Notes: generated from the sequence alone by a model not told the origin. 64,000 nucleotides of DNA from Triangularia verruculosa (GCA_033296885.1 MU863897.1:1-64000); one strand, 5' to 3'; counted from the stretch's first letter, positions 43,701-55,691 are shown. Translations and numbers: made by a program.

Positions 43701-46700
43701 AACTGGGGATGGCCCAACGCTGAGTAGGCTGCTCGAGGCCTGACTTGGACGCCGAGAAGGATCGTTGAGCTCTTCAGCGCTTGGCGTCTGAGACAAGGCA
43801 CCGGTTGGTGGGCCAATTCTGCCATTCGGGAAGCTCGCATTGCCATTCGCTTCTCCGGGAGGCTGGGGTGCACGAGATGCTGGTTTGGGGAAGTTCTCCA
43901 GCACGTTGGAAGATGCGTTGAGATAATCCAACTTGTTTGCCCACCAAAGCTCCATTGGAAGCTTTCGAATATTGTTGCCGCGGACATCGAGCCGCTTCAG
44001 CTCGGTCAGACACCCGATCTCAGGAGGCAACTCACCTACTGAGTTGTGGGCGATGCTAAAGTACTCTAGCCTTCGGAGATTACCAATGTGGGCGGGCAAC
44101 GATACAAAGTAGTTCTTGTCGAGCTCCAATCGTTCTAAATTAGACATGTTGTGAAATGATTCGTCAATGCTTGCCAGCTGGGCGTTGGATAGGTTGAGAG
44201 CTTTGAGCGTGGGAACCGGAGATTTGATTTCGAATTTCGTAATCGGGTTCCAGTTCAACTTGATGCTTCTAACCCTTTCAAATGTGCCGCTAAACTGTGA
44301 GATATTGTTGCGAGTGGCTGAAAGAATCTCCAACTTGGGTAGCTGAGAGATTACGTCGATGTTGGAAATGGCGTTGTACTTGATGTCCAGTTCGCGCAGA
44401 CTGCGCAAGTTCTTGAATGATGGAGGCAACGAACCGGACAGCTCATTGTTGGTGATGACGAGCCTTTCCAAGCTAGTCATCATACCGACGTTATCCGGTA
44501 GGCTTTGAATCGTGTTGAAGCTGAGATCGAGATCCACAAGATTTTCCAATTTGGCCAAGAAGGGAGGGAAGTTGTTTAGAAGGTTGGAGGATATGTTGAG
44601 CGTCCTAAGCACCGAAAAAGCTTCAAACTCTCTCGGTAGCTGCTTGAGCTTGTTGTTCGCCAGGTTCAGTTTGAGAAGGCCGGTGAGGTTGTGAAGCGCG
44701 GCCGATTCCAGGCTCTCCAAACGGTTGTTGGACGCGTCCAGCATCGTGAGTCGGCTGGCATATCCGAAGCTCTTAGGCAGAGCTCGAGCCTCATTGTTGT
44801 TGAATTTGATGTCGCGCAAATTTGGACATACCGCGATAAAATCTCGTGGGACTTGGAGTGAGAGGTTTCTCGACAGATTAAGGGATATAATCTCATTTGC
44901 CCTTGGATAAAGTTGAACCGGGATGGCAGACAGGCTGCGTCCTGATAAATCGATGTGGTTGTTCTTTTGGGAGCGAAGAAATTCCATCTGGTCCATCACT
45001 TCATAGCTGTTGTCGGTGTAGGGGTAGAAAAGGAAGCGACAAAGATAGCTGTTGTCTTCGCGGCCAATGTCCTCTATTCTATCACGTTCCTCGAACCCAA
45101 CCTGCTCCAAAAGTCGCTTCTGGAGCAAGAGTGGGCGTTCGGTGTTTTGAAGGACTTTGTAGAGATCATGTTTCTTCAAGACCAGCTTGAATTTATCCGG
45201 ATCCTGCAAGTATGACTTCTTGACAATTTGGTTGATAAGTTCAGAGACGCTTGTAAGGAGCGGCATTTGCAGCGTCGCAAACGTGCCATCTGCCCTAAAC
45301 ACTCGAATGCAATAGTTGTGCTGCCTCTCCTCCGGCCTAGGCGGGCTTCCGATATCCTCGGTGTCTGGTAACTGGGCTCCGGCATCATCATCTCGAAGTA
45401 CAGCCCAGCTGTCTGGTGCATTCCACGCTCCGTTCGCACTCGGGTAACTGATCGACCCCTTGCCTGAACCAACCTCATCAAATATTTCGTGAGCGTTCAT
45501 GGGGGTCAGCGGCGCCGGCTTGCTCAAAATACCATCCATGTTATTAAGATTGGTGTCGAGGTGAAACATGGTACCGCCATCTTGCCTGTCCGTCGGGCCA
45601 ATAGCTTCATCCAGGTCATCGTGCGTCTTGCTTCTAGGTGCCTTTTTGGAAAGGGAGAACTTGTTGAACGTCTGCGGGCCGTTTGCCGGCCGCATAAGAT
45701 CCGGGCGAACGGCATCTCGGGCATCGGGCAAATATTTCCAGTCGGCACCTCGAGAAGACTGGCCGTCGGATCTAGACAGTTCTTGTCCTGAAGGCCGAGA
45801 ATGTAACGAAGACTGGGAAGCGGGTCCAAGTTTTTTCAAATCTGATGCATCATCTTTTTCTCTGTGCCTTCTTCCGAAGCGTCCAAACAAGCTCTTTTTG
45901 GGCTGGCCTGGCGATGTTTGCCCATCGGTACTAACGCTTTTGTGGCCCCAGTAACTGCCGGTGGCGCTCGGGGCAGGGCTTTGCGCGCGGGACCGGGTGC
46001 CATACATGGCGGAAGACCCGCTCCGGTCTTTGGGAACGCTTATCGACGAGTCGTCCCGGCTGATAGAGGGCCTGAGAGACCGAGGGTCCTCGTTGCTCTT
46101 GTTGTGTCTGTGATGGTGTCCAGTCAAATGTACGCCAATTGAATGTCCGGAACGGCCCGAGCCAGATGTTTTTGGTGGATTGTTCTGCTGGGAACTGTCA
46201 TTAACGTAGCGTTCACGGTCCGGTCCACTCAGGATGTCTCGGACCGGCGCTTCTCCATAGCGCGCGATGTCCTATGATATGGTGGTTAGGAATACAAACA
46301 ATTTAGGATTCAGACAGACTCGGAGATATGGTGCAGTGGGTTTGGAGCTGCATGGGCAATTAAAGAAACATGTAATGGTAGGTAACAAGATGAGAAGGGG
46401 TTGGAGGGTAGTAGCTTCAAAATGCCGAGACCGAATGTGGGGTTAAAACCTACATCAGCTTCCTGATAGAGGAAAGGCACAACTTCCGGCTTCGGTACGG
46501 GGGTCCTAGGCCTGGAAGCCGGCGATGCGTCCCTGCCATGATCGGTAGCGTTGGAGTAGTTGCGATCTCGATGTGGCCGTGCGTGACTGTATGAATGCGA
46601 GCGGTGCTCTTTCCCTACAACCGGATGAGAAAGACTGATCTCGGAGGAATCTCGACCAGGAAACTCTTCTCCGAAAAATCCCTGGAGCTTTCGAATTCCA

Positions 46701-47652
46701 CCTCTGGGGCCGCTTGCCCTAGAGCCCTGGCTACTCGCGGTTGTGGTGATGCTCGCAATCGACGGCCGTCTTTCATCGGTAAAATAGAGGGCGTCTGGAG
46801 ATTCGGTACTTCCGGTCGTCGTCTGGGACGGGCGCGCTGTGGCATTGCGGAGACCTGGCGACGTCTGCGAACTGATGGACAGGTTGTCTGCCGAGTCGTT
46901 GAAAAAGCTAGTGGGTAGGGGCCCTGAGCTAGCGGGCGTCGGGGCGGCCGTCATCCAGGGCGCGATCTGACCCAACGAGCCAGAGGATGGGTTGTTCTGT
47001 TGGTTCCGCGATGTCCTTCCTCCAGCGGGGTCCAAGATGGCCAGATCGCGTCGGTAGTCAGCCAGGTCGCTCATTCGGTGTTCGCGGATCGAATTGCTGG
47101 AGGTGATGGAGGAAGGCGAGAGCGCAAGGCGCGAGGTGGACGTCGGCGAGACTTGAGCATCAGGATCCTTGAAAGACCTGTAGGAATCGCAGACGCAGGC
47201 ACCCGTTAGCTCATGTTCGTCCGGGAATGTGGAGGGGGAAGGCAAGTCTGGAATGAAGGGGAGCAAGCGGGGAGAGGAGGATGATGATTGATGAGGTAGG
47301 AGGGCAGGGGTGAGAAGAACAAGCAAGCGGCGGTCTCGGATAGATGCGTGGTCTCAACTCGGCCAGTGCTCCTCTCACTCTTCAGACGGCGTGCTGGCAT
47401 CAGCTGCGAGACATGGACTCACCGACTTAATTGGCCGTTCTCGTCAGTTTTCAGGCGCGAGGGGGCAGCCCGTCGCGAGCTATGCGAAGCGGACCGGGAG
47501 GCATTGCTGGTTTGGCTCGGAATGGCAAAAGGAGAAGACGACACCGATGTAGGGAGCGAGGGGAGCGGTTTCACAGTGATGTTGGATCTCGCACTGTCGG
47601 TGCTGGAGCCCGTCATAGAGCTGAAGCGGGAACTGGCGTCATTCCGGGGCAT
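40703..47652 (-). CDS. cr-1: Adenylate cyclase
   Basis: Exons 47652-47423, 47177-46454, 46271-40962 and 40867-40703 give 2142 residues; Neurospora CR-1 is of similar size. It makes cAMP from ATP at the membrane, downstream of G proteins and Ras. About 600 disordered, Ser-rich residues are followed by a Ras-association domain (about 640-735). Some 20 leucine-rich repeats follow (about 760-1450), then a PP2C-like domain (about 1470-1740; ATVVYIQNQDLYVANVGD). The class III catalytic domain has metal-binding Asp1775 (FTDIKNSTQLW) and Asp1818 (EGDAF), and the tail ends in KERYGDLRA. The last 55 residues come from exon 4, after an intron with a purine-rich tract. The start MPRNDASS is the first ATG, but the frame is open further upstream. 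Confidence 0.96.
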
Positions 47653-47815
47653 TGTCACCAGCGAACAAGCCGAGCGGGAACAAAGGAACCGGTCAACCGT
47701 TAACGGACCACGGCCATTCCACGTCTCGGGGCGTCAATCTGTCAGGTCATTGCCCGCCGGTCACTGGGAGGAGCTGGTCGGCGGCGTCGGAGGAGATGGG
47801 CCGGGCTTGTGCGGG

Positions 47816-47869
47816 TGTGGATGCTGTGGATGCTGTGGATGTTGTGGCTTGTATGGCTTGTATGGCTGG
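47816..47869. repeat. Six 9-bp tandem units
   Basis: The units are TGTGGATGC twice, then TGTGGATGT, TGTGGCTTG, TATGGCTTG and TATGGCTGG, drifting gradually along the array. They lie 165-220 bases upstream of the adenylate cyclase ATG, so probably in its leader or promoter. Confidence 0.7.
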
Positions 47870-50300
47870 CGCTCTTGGTGAGTTTTGGATATGGAAAGTT
47901 GGGAGAGCGTGGAAATCAGGGTTACGGCTCAGGCTGGCAAGGCAGTAATTAGTGGCGGGCACTTCTTGGGGATCCCGTCGAAGGATGACGGTGCGAATAG
48001 GCGAAAAGTGTGGGTGAGACGCCCACCTACCCAGGCGGGCACTTCCAGGTTGGTGGCCATCGGCTGCTGTGGATCTATGGCCGGGGCCTCTTGTGGATTG
48101 TGAGCGCACTGAGCAGCGTGGCATGGGGAGGGGGGGCGCTTGTGTGCGGTGTCTGTGCGGGCGGTGCGGAGAGGCTCCATCTTGCATTTCTTGTGTGCGC
48201 AGCATCAGCGGGGTGGGGAACCCTGAATCCCATCATTGGCACCACATTCAACAAAACCAGAGATACCATGAAGAGTTCCGCGTCCAGTGACATGCAGGCA
48301 GAGCAGCCATTGGAATTCCGCCAATCGATATGTGCCGACATGAGTGGCTCAACAGACCGAGACGGATAACGAACCGAAACAGTTCTCATTTTTCAACAGC
48401 GGGAGAATACAAGTGATATTGTACAAGAGCGATGGATGCCAGCACCACCATTTTCTCGGGTTTTGAGGTAATTGGCCAGACAGGTCTGGGAATGCGGAGT
48501 TTCTTTCCTCCCTATCTTTCGATGGGCGTGAGGTGTAGTATAATTTGTCCGTTGTTATTCACCACTCCCGAGTTCTGAGGTGAAGGCCAGAAAGACCATG
48601 CTCTTCAAGGCTGGGCATTGGTTCTAATCCATATGCACCCCTCATCAGCACCCGCGGAACGCGAGTCTGGCCTACCTTGAATCCTTCACCAAAACAGCCT
48701 CCTCCGGCTCATGCCACGCGTCCAGCCCTGCGAGATAAAATGATGCTTTATTTTAGTTCATAGTGAGAGGGAATTTCGGCACATTATTAACGGCAACGAC
48801 TGACGAGTATGCAATTTGGGACTGACAGCCTCATCCCGAAAGTCCAGCCCATCTGCTTGGCAAATGAACCGTGCATTTCCCAGATGCCCATCGCCAAGGC
48901 GCTGTTGGCGCCTCCAGTAAAGTACAAGGTACACTTGTGAAAAGGTAAAAATACACCCAAAAATGGACCGCAGATCTGAATGTCGGTCAAGGTCGGGATC
49001 GTGGGAAAGCTGACACGATGATTTGATAGAGACGGGAGGACGGATGGCATCTTGGTCACCCGCGACAGCCTCATGTTGTCAGAGTGTCTCGGTTCCCATT
49101 TGGGACTAGCCGTTGTTGAAGGGCACATACTCACTGAATATCAAAGTACTTTCTCGTTGTTTTTCTTTGTTCACCAGCCACCAAACTCTCAAACCGCCAC
49201 ATAACCACCAAAGTTCTTCCCTTGTTACCGGCTTGGTAGATTTGGACCCGTCTGTGCCGGCATGGCTGGACCCTGTATTCGTTCCGTGGCTTCCCAAAGT
49301 TCCGGCCCAGATCTTGATGAGCCTTCTCAAACAATGAATCCAAGTTTGAACCCCGATCACTGAGACACCCCACCAGCTCCTCGTATATCAGTTGAGCTTC
49401 TTTATCTCATCTGGTGCTGGCCAAGCTACCCCAATGCCAGGCCGAGGAGCTCCTCCTCTGTCAAGAGCCAGCTCAGCTGTCGTTGGATATCAAATAGCAC
49501 ACAGTTCATCCGCACTGTGCACGAACTCTCTAACCTGGAACGAACTATCAAACATTCAAACCTCGGAGATAGGTATTCAGTAGTCGAATCAACAAGCTCG
49601 GAACTCTCCATGGAACCGGAGGCATTCTGACCTCTTCCCCGCGACAGAAGTGGGAGACAGGGTTAGCATCGGCGCATGTTTTACTCGGCGGTGGTCTGAA
49701 CGTCGCAGCCCAGTGCTGGAGGCTGGTTCCCAGTAACAAAAGAGCCACGTTGGGTTCGGTGGGGCAGCTAAGGTTTTTTGCTGGGTGAGGGGATAGAAGC
49801 AGGACCCCTGAAGATCCCCTCCTCCACCCGGGACTTTTTCACACTTGCAGGCATGCCAGGCCATACACTAAGTGGTTGCATCAAGGGGTGCCCCTCTTCA
49901 AATGGAGGGGCATACGAACGAAAACCTCCGTGTCCAAGAAAGGAGGGGTTGGATGTTTGAATAGACGAAGAACCTGGAAGTGTGGATATAAATAAGCAAA
50001 GCATAGCTTTTGGGACTGGGTGAGGAACATGCGAGGGTCAATTATCTCTCGGTATGCCAAAAACAGAATCTTGGTAATCATGCAAAGCAAAGTTCTGAAG
50101 TCCCATCAAAATATCAGGAAAAGCGGTGTCACCCACCCCACCACCACTTACAACCGCTCAAGTCATATCGTGCAGCTTCCGTGCCCCTCGACTGAAGAAC
50201 TGTGCTGCACGTCAGACCTACATACATACTTGACATGTAAGGTAGTTTGTCTTAGATACAGCAACATAACCAGAAAATAGGGTACAACTTTGGTCACGTT

Positions 50301-50357
50301 GATTTGGTTGACAGACCGTCAGTCACACAGACATCGTCTGACGGACACTATCAAATC
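50301..50357. repeat. Two-tier hairpin
   Basis: CCGTCAG and CTGACGG form a perfect 7-bp stem with a 15-base loop, flanked outside by GATTTG and CAAATC. The result is an interrupted 57-base hairpin of unknown role. Confidence 0.4.
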
Positions 50358-50915
50358 CAAAGATGTGTGATCTCTGGTAACAGATTGACAAGTTTGTTTC
50401 TCCAGGCCTCCGCTCGGTTGTTTCGGTTCCTATGCTACCTGAACCTGAAACGTTGAAACAAAACAATGGGCTGTGGTTGTATGTGCGCGAAACACCTGCT
50501 CCTTTCTAGCCGAGTTTGTGCTGCATTGATCAGGCAAACTCCTGCTTTTCGTCTGATATTTGATATAGCCCGTGTTGAGGACTTCAACCTCTAGTATTAA
50601 GCTGAGTTTTGTCATAGGAGGCAACAAGAGATCTCTGTTCGATGGTTAAGCGTTCAACATAGCCTCGTGAGTTAGATGTCCTCCAGGCTGGAGAGGCAAG
50701 AAAAATGATGTAACATTATCTTCTCGTAACATGCCCCATCACCAATAGAATGTGGGATATATTACAGGTAGCCAGTACCACAACCCCCAGCAAGAGCCTC
50801 CACAGTCACGTCACCTCATTACATCCTACCAATGCAAAAAGTACACCACTTGAACATGCAAGAAACATCCATATTGGATTCCACGTTCTCAACCGTCACA
50901 CAGTATAACATCACG

Positions 50916-52715
50916 TCACCTCCCTCCATCCGAGTCATCCTCCGAGTCACTCTCAAATACCACATCCGCAACCTCGTCGTTCATCAGTTCCCCGACCCAG
51001 CTACTCTCCTTCAATATTGTCCTCGCCTCGTGCTCCTCAACCAGCATATCCTCCATCACCAACCTCGTTGCTAGTTCAGGTACTAGCACCCCCTGCAAGT
51101 AGGCCGTGTGGCCTCTTGCACTGATCAGGTTATCTTCCAGCGCCCGTCTCCTCAGAACCGAAGAAAACTCTTGGATCAAGTTTTCAGACATTTGCCTCAA
51201 GCCTCTGATGCCGTAGTACCCTGGCGTTAGATTTTCGTCAGATGATAACAGAGTTTTGTTTTGTCCTCCCTTGATTTTGTCGCGAAACTGATCGGCGTAG
51301 TACGATTTCCTCTTGCCCTGGAGGATAGAACGAATAAAGGGGTAGAGGTCGGCAATCCGCTGGTCGAGTTCTCTCCATTTGATGTCTGGGTAGCCTTTCT
51401 CTTCCCAGAGTTCTCTCGCAGAATGTTTTTTGTGCCTGAGGCAGAACATCTGCATGGCTTGAACTGTTGGACGGGGGTTCGCGTCTTGAAACGCGCTGAG
51501 CAAGTCCGGGTCAACTTCCTCTTTGCAGAGGGGGCAGATGGCCGGTTTGAAAAGTGCAGGGAGGTGGATAGGAGACAAGGGAGGTTCGGACAAAGGCGTC
51601 ACTGGTGAAGATGTGAATTTAGTTGGTGAATATGGGCGGCCGAAATCGGTGTCATCATTTGCCTGTTTCTTAGTTTTGCTTGTAGCTGCTGTCGGGGTTG
51701 CGGTCCAATCGACAGCTGTTCTGAAAGGGTCGTCGAGAAGATCCGGCATCTTTAAGAGCTCGATTTGAGTGGCAGAACCCGGTGTCTCGTCTAGTGTCGA
51801 TACTCTCTTGGGGAGGCCTACTCGTGGTTTCATGGGGGAACTATCTAGGCGTAGCGGAATAGAACTCTTTGGACGAGCCGGGCTGGAGTCATTTTCGGGA
51901 GGTGGAAGGGGCGGGGGCAGAGCATCCCGACGAGGCGTTGTTTCCTTTTCGTCTAAGGAATCGGCAGGATCCTTCTTTTCCTCCTGGGAACTTCTTTGCT
52001 TTTTAGGCTCACGACCACCTGTTGATGGGCCTCCTCTTTTTCTTTGCCCCCTTGGCTCCTCGTCACGGCCCTTTTTCTTGCCGAACTTTTTTTTATTGTT
52101 CTTGAACGTCTGTCGAAATATGTCTTCGGTAGCAGTTTTTCCCACTTCCTCAGCATCGACTTTTGGCTTTCGTGCTGCGTCCAAGCCGGAACCTGATGTA
52201 TGTGTCATCGCGTGCCGTCTCGGGCCTCCAGCGTCTTTCTTAGAGTCACTAGATATCGAAACAGTTGTCGATTCGGCCTTTTTAGATGGCCCGAAAGTGG
52301 TGCTCATGATTTGGCCCCTTTGGCTTACTTCGTCCTCACTGTCGGTGGAGTCTATAGACTCTGTCGCTTGCCTGGTAAGTCTTTTCACTCGAGTGGAGTC
52401 TTGTGAGGACTTCGATTCTGTCTTCTGGGGTACAGGGTCTGGCAACTCGAACGACCCTGGAGAGCTGGGAAATACCCCAGAATCTTGACGGGGTGCTAGC
52501 GTATGTGAACCCCGTGACGGGGATGGTAGGTGATCCGGGAGACCCATCGAATCTCTGTCGTCGTTAGGGCCTGGTGTCGAGATGCCATCTGGCAGGCGTT
52601 TGTCTGTGAGTTCTTGCGAAGCTGGAGATATCGGCCTGCCGTTCAACGTTTTAAGAAGCGGGTCGACCTTTTCATTCCTGTTCAGGCCAGTCCTGCGAGG
52701 TTTCCACGGAGCCAT
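50916..52715 (-). CDS. RTC4-domain protein
   Basis: This intronless frame gives 599 residues from MAPWKPRRTG; an ATG seven codons upstream (52736) is an alternative start. The first 370 residues are disordered, rich in Ser, Pro and charged residues, with a basic stretch KNNKKKFGKKKGR near 220. The C-terminal about 220 residues form an RTC4-like domain: a cysteine pair in CPLCKEEVDP, then FCLRHKKHSARELWEEKGYPDIKW, YYADQFRDKI, GYYGIRGLRQMSENLI and AYLQGVLVPELATRLVMEDM. It ends in an acidic tail. In yeast, Rtc4 was named from a screen on telomere capping and its biochemical role is unclear, so I claim a family, not a function. It is divergent from the dynamitin gene. Confidence 0.9.
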   Translation of the reverse strand: MAPWKPRRTGLNRNEKVDPLLKTLNGRPISPASQELTDKRLPDGISTPGPNDDRDSMGLPDHLPSPSRGSHTLAPRQDSGVFPSSPGSFELPDPVPQKTESKSSQDSTRVKRLTRQATESIDSTDSEDEVSQRGQIMSTTFGPSKKAESTTVSISSDSKKDAGGPRRHAMTHTSGSGLDAARKPKVDAEEVGKTATEDIFRQTFKNNKKKFGKKKGRDEEPRGQRKRGGPSTGGREPKKQRSSQEEKKDPADSLDEKETTPRRDALPPPLPPPENDSSPARPKSSIPLRLDSSPMKPRVGLPKRVSTLDETPGSATQIELLKMPDLLDDPFRTAVDWTATPTAATSKTKKQANDDTDFGRPYSPTKFTSSPVTPLSEPPLSPIHLPALFKPAICPLCKEEVDPDLLSAFQDANPRPTVQAMQMFCLRHKKHSARELWEEKGYPDIKWRELDQRIADLYPFIRSILQGKRKSYYADQFRDKIKGGQNKTLLSSDENLTPGYYGIRGLRQMSENLIQEFSSVLRRRALEDNLISARGHTAYLQGVLVPELATRLVMEDMLVEEHEARTILKESSWVGELMNDEVADVVFESDSEDDSDGGR

Positions 52716-53311
52716 GACCTTGATGTTGGTGACCATCCCAACACTGCTTTGGAGTCAGCGTGAAGATCAGTTGTGCTGAAGGGCAATCCAGAAACGAATT
52801 GGATTTTTGAACCTGCCGCAGGAGGTAGTCAAGGCGCAGTTCCCGCCTGCGTCTACTGTTAGATGACATGTCAAAGAACTTCCGGCTTGGGCCAAAACTT
52901 ACTCCGGACAATCCTGCTTAAGAAATCTTAGAAGACCACAAAAACGAACAAAACAGAAAATAGCCCTGAGATCTCAATGATCTCGAACTTGCCCCGATTT
53001 GATCCGGGGGATAGGCAGCAGCGGTTTCGAGTTGCACCCTGGTGGATTTCGCTCGTCGAAAATATGGATATCCACATATTCTGTGCAAGTCGCGACTTCG
53101 AGAGCGCGTCGTGCAGGGATCTTAAGTTCGCCGACCCACAGCGTTCCACAAGCTCGGGCCCCACCAGCTCCCGTTTCCGCTAGAAGCTAGGCTCAGGCGG
53201 GACACCGTTTGTCTGACGTCCCAACATCCGCTCCCTATTCACAAGCATCATATCGCAAAGTCCACCAGCTTCCAGCGAGTCCTGGGCGAGAGGACAAGAT
53301 CAATCAGTACA
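52716..53311. other. Divergent promoter, RTC4 / dynamitin
   Basis: About 600 bases separate the two divergent starts. I see no gene and no site strong enough to name. Confidence 0.5.
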
Positions 53312-54716
53312 ATGGCTTCGAATAGGAAATATGCGGCACTTCCAGATCTGGTAAATCAGCCACCGCCTGCCACAGACAAGCCAATCGAACTAACCAGATA
53401 TTGTGCTCTAGGATTCCGCGCCTGATATCTACGAGACCCCCGAGCTTACTGATGATACTTCTACCATTCCCGTAAGTGGTGGACACTCGACCATCTTGGA
53501 AACGCCTCGCTGATGACGGGCGCAGCCCACAACTGTGCGGTCACCCTCCGACCATGAGTACGATGACGACGACGATGCTGCCGCCATATCTAGGTCCAGA
53601 CTCCGGATAGACCAAGCCCGGTCGAAGTTCATGCCGGCTGCCGTTGATTCAACAGGGGTAGATTTTTCAGATCGAGTTAGCGGCAAGCGCAAGTCCTACA
53701 AGGCGTCCAGCAGAAGACACCGCATTCTGGATGACGGGACCGAAGAACTGGGTGATTTGAGTGACGAGGACGATGCTGGGAACTTGGCCAGAAAAATTGC
53801 GCGCTTGAGGCGGGAAGTTGAGGAGGCAAAGGCAGAGTATGGAAACCAAAAGGCAACGACAAACGAGAATACAGCCGAAACCGCTGCACAGGAGGAAGAG
53901 ATCGAATCACTCAGCAAGACTCTGGAAGAGATGGCAAAGCTTGACGAGCCATTGGCTTCTCGAACTGTTGCCGCACCTACCCCTCGGGCAACAAGTGCAG
54001 GCGACCGACTGACGGGAGATATTGAGGGTGCTGCGAGTTATACCATCACCTATGCCCCAGATTACGAACAGACCCATGCCTTGGCTAAAGCAGCGGACTT
54101 TGACCAGCGCCTTGTTTTCTTGGAGAAAGCCCTGGGTGTTGGCTCGGCAGCTATGCCAGAATTCGACTCGAATGGACTCCCCCGGGCAATTATCCCTCTA
54201 GTTGAAAACCTTCACAAGCAGATTTCGACCTTGTCCGAGGCTTCAACACCGTCGCTGGATGCAATCAGCAGGAGGGTCAGAGCGCTGACGCAGGAAGCGG
54301 AGAACCTAGAGAAGGCCCGGAAAAACGCCAAGACAGCTCAGGATGCATTGGCGTCTACAGGAGCCGCCACAGCTGGTGAAGGCCTTACTCCTGAAGATTC
54401 GGAGCAAATTGCAAAGGTCAACGCTTTGTATGGCATGATCCCGACTATCGAGAATCTGAGTCCACTGCTTCCACCCTTGTTGGATCGGCTCAGGTCCTTG
54501 AGGATGATTCATGCCGACGCTGCCACGGCATCTGAGACTCTATCTCAGTTAGAGCAAAAGCAGGCGGAAATGGCAACGGATATTCAGCAGTGGAGGGAGG
54601 GATTGGAGAAATTGGAGGTGGTGGTGAGGGACGCCGGTGCCTCGAGAGAAAAGAATATGGAGATGATTTCGGAATGGGTGAAGGACTTGGAGGGTAAAAT
54701 GTCTAAACTGTCTTGA
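53312..54716 (+). CDS. Dynactin subunit 2 (dynamitin, p50)
   Basis: Exons 53312-53350, 53412-53471 and 53526-54716 give 429 residues. The N terminus MASNRKYAALPDLD followed by APDIYETPEL is the conserved dynamitin start; it is split over two tiny exons of 13 and 20 codons. The rest is mostly coiled coil (about 100-135, 200-300 and 350-425) with a short acidic stretch at 40-50. Dynamitin forms the shoulder of dynactin, the cofactor that lets cytoplasmic dynein move nuclei and vesicles. In Neurospora, dynactin mutants have ropy hyphae, but I cannot assign this subunit to a ro gene. Confidence 0.95.
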
Positions 54717-55406
54717 GCGAGCCATACCTCATAGTGATACCCATGCTTAGAATACATACCCGTCTGGTTGTTGAACCACTCTGAGGTCTTCCTCAGCACC
54801 AGGAAGTCGGCGGGTGGGTCCCGAAGCTCGGGAAGCTTGGGCCGGTGTCCGTTCGATGTGGGTCGGCCATTGACCAATGATCGCCCCACAGAGCTCTCCC
54901 TCCAAGCATAAATTCTCTTGAGCTTGCCTTGATCTTTCAACTTTTTCCTTCGCTCCAACTCAAAGCAGAGCGACGTGTCAGGAAGCAGGTCGTGAGTTCA
55001 CCATTTCGCGTTGCCTATTGATCGCAGTGGCATCTCAGGTTTAGCAGCATGGCAACTCTACCGCCATGAAGGCAGCATTGGAAAGCCATCGCACGTGATG
55101 GAGCCAGCTGTTATCTTTTCCAAGGTTTCTCTCAATCTTGAAGAGGGGCGTTCCCCCTCACTTGGACAACCATCGTCACCAACTCGACTGGTAAGTTTCA
55201 CTCCCCTTCTCTGTCGACAGAACACATTGTTTGGGTTATCATGATGAACGAAAATGCATGTATTATCTGAGTCTCAGTATGCTGTATCAATTTATCACCA
55301 AGATCTCTGACAAATAAACCAAACGATGTTTCGTGTTTTTGACAAACCTCATCGATTCTTTTGCAGCAAGCTAACTGTTGCGACAAGATCTAGTAACTAG
55401 TTGGTC
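54717..55406. other. Dynamitin 3' flank and MoaD-like leader
   Basis: A strong donor (GTAAGT near 55191) and a GCTAAC branch site with acceptor just before 55394 suggest an intron in the 5' UTR of the next gene. A minus-strand frame around 54720-54975 looks somewhat protein-like but lacks a start and clean splice sites, so I do not call it. Confidence 0.45.
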
Positions 55407-55691
55407 ATGACAACACCCAACGCGCCCCCAGGGCACTTCACCATCCTCTACTTCGCCGCCGCCACCTCCTTCACGGCAAAGAACGTCGAGTCGCTCCCCG
55501 CGCCTCTGTCGTTGAGAAAGCTCTTTGACGTGCTGGAGGAGCGATACGAGGGCATCAAGGAGTCGGTCCTTGACCACAGCTTGGTGACGATCAACCTCGC
55601 GTACGTGGACATTCCTGAAGAAGGGGAGGAGGATGTATTGATTGAGGAAGGGGATGAGATAGCAATCATCCCGCCTGTTAGCTCCGGCTAG
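55407..55691 (+). CDS. cnxG: Molybdopterin synthase small subunit (MoaD/MOCS2A)
   Basis: This 94-residue protein has the ubiquitin-like MoaD/ThiS fold: HFTILYFAAATSFTAKN, then LRKLFDVLEERY, LVTINLAYVD and the tail GDEIAIIPPVSSG. As a thiocarboxylate at its C-terminal Gly, it donates sulfur to make molybdopterin, needed for nitrate reductase and other molybdoenzymes. The last two residues are Ser-Gly instead of the usual Gly-Gly; I believe other fungal members share this but cannot verify it here. The symbol follows the Aspergillus gene. The ATG at 55407 is the only sensible start. It converges on the PSI-like gene, with stops 82 bases apart. Confidence 0.9.
   Translation: MTTPNAPPGHFTILYFAAATSFTAKNVESLPAPLSLRKLFDVLEERYEGIKESVLDHSLVTINLAYVDIPEEGEEDVLIEEGDEIAIIPPVSSG

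Larger units (their letters stand above)
47653..50915. other. Adenylate cyclase leader/promoter and RTC4 3' flank
   Basis: These 3.3 kb carry no supported gene. Near the cyclase, six 9-base units repeat at 47816-47869, and a 152-codon minus-strand frame (48205-47747) could only be a leader ORF. A hairpin with 7-bp arms lies at 50316-50344. The final 250 bases before 50916 are the likely RTC4 3' flank. Confidence 0.45.

Noticed and set aside
47747..48205. 152-codon minus-strand frame before the adenylate cyclase
   Set aside because: It includes the 9-bp repeats and low-complexity Thr/Ala, and is not in frame with the cyclase. At most it is a leader ORF.
54720..54975. Minus-strand frame with protein-like composition (KLKRIYAWRESSVGR)
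   Set aside because: It has no ATG, a poor acceptor (TTTGAG), and its continuation overlaps the dynamitin 3' coding end. It could be an exon of an unrecognised small gene, but the evidence is too thin.
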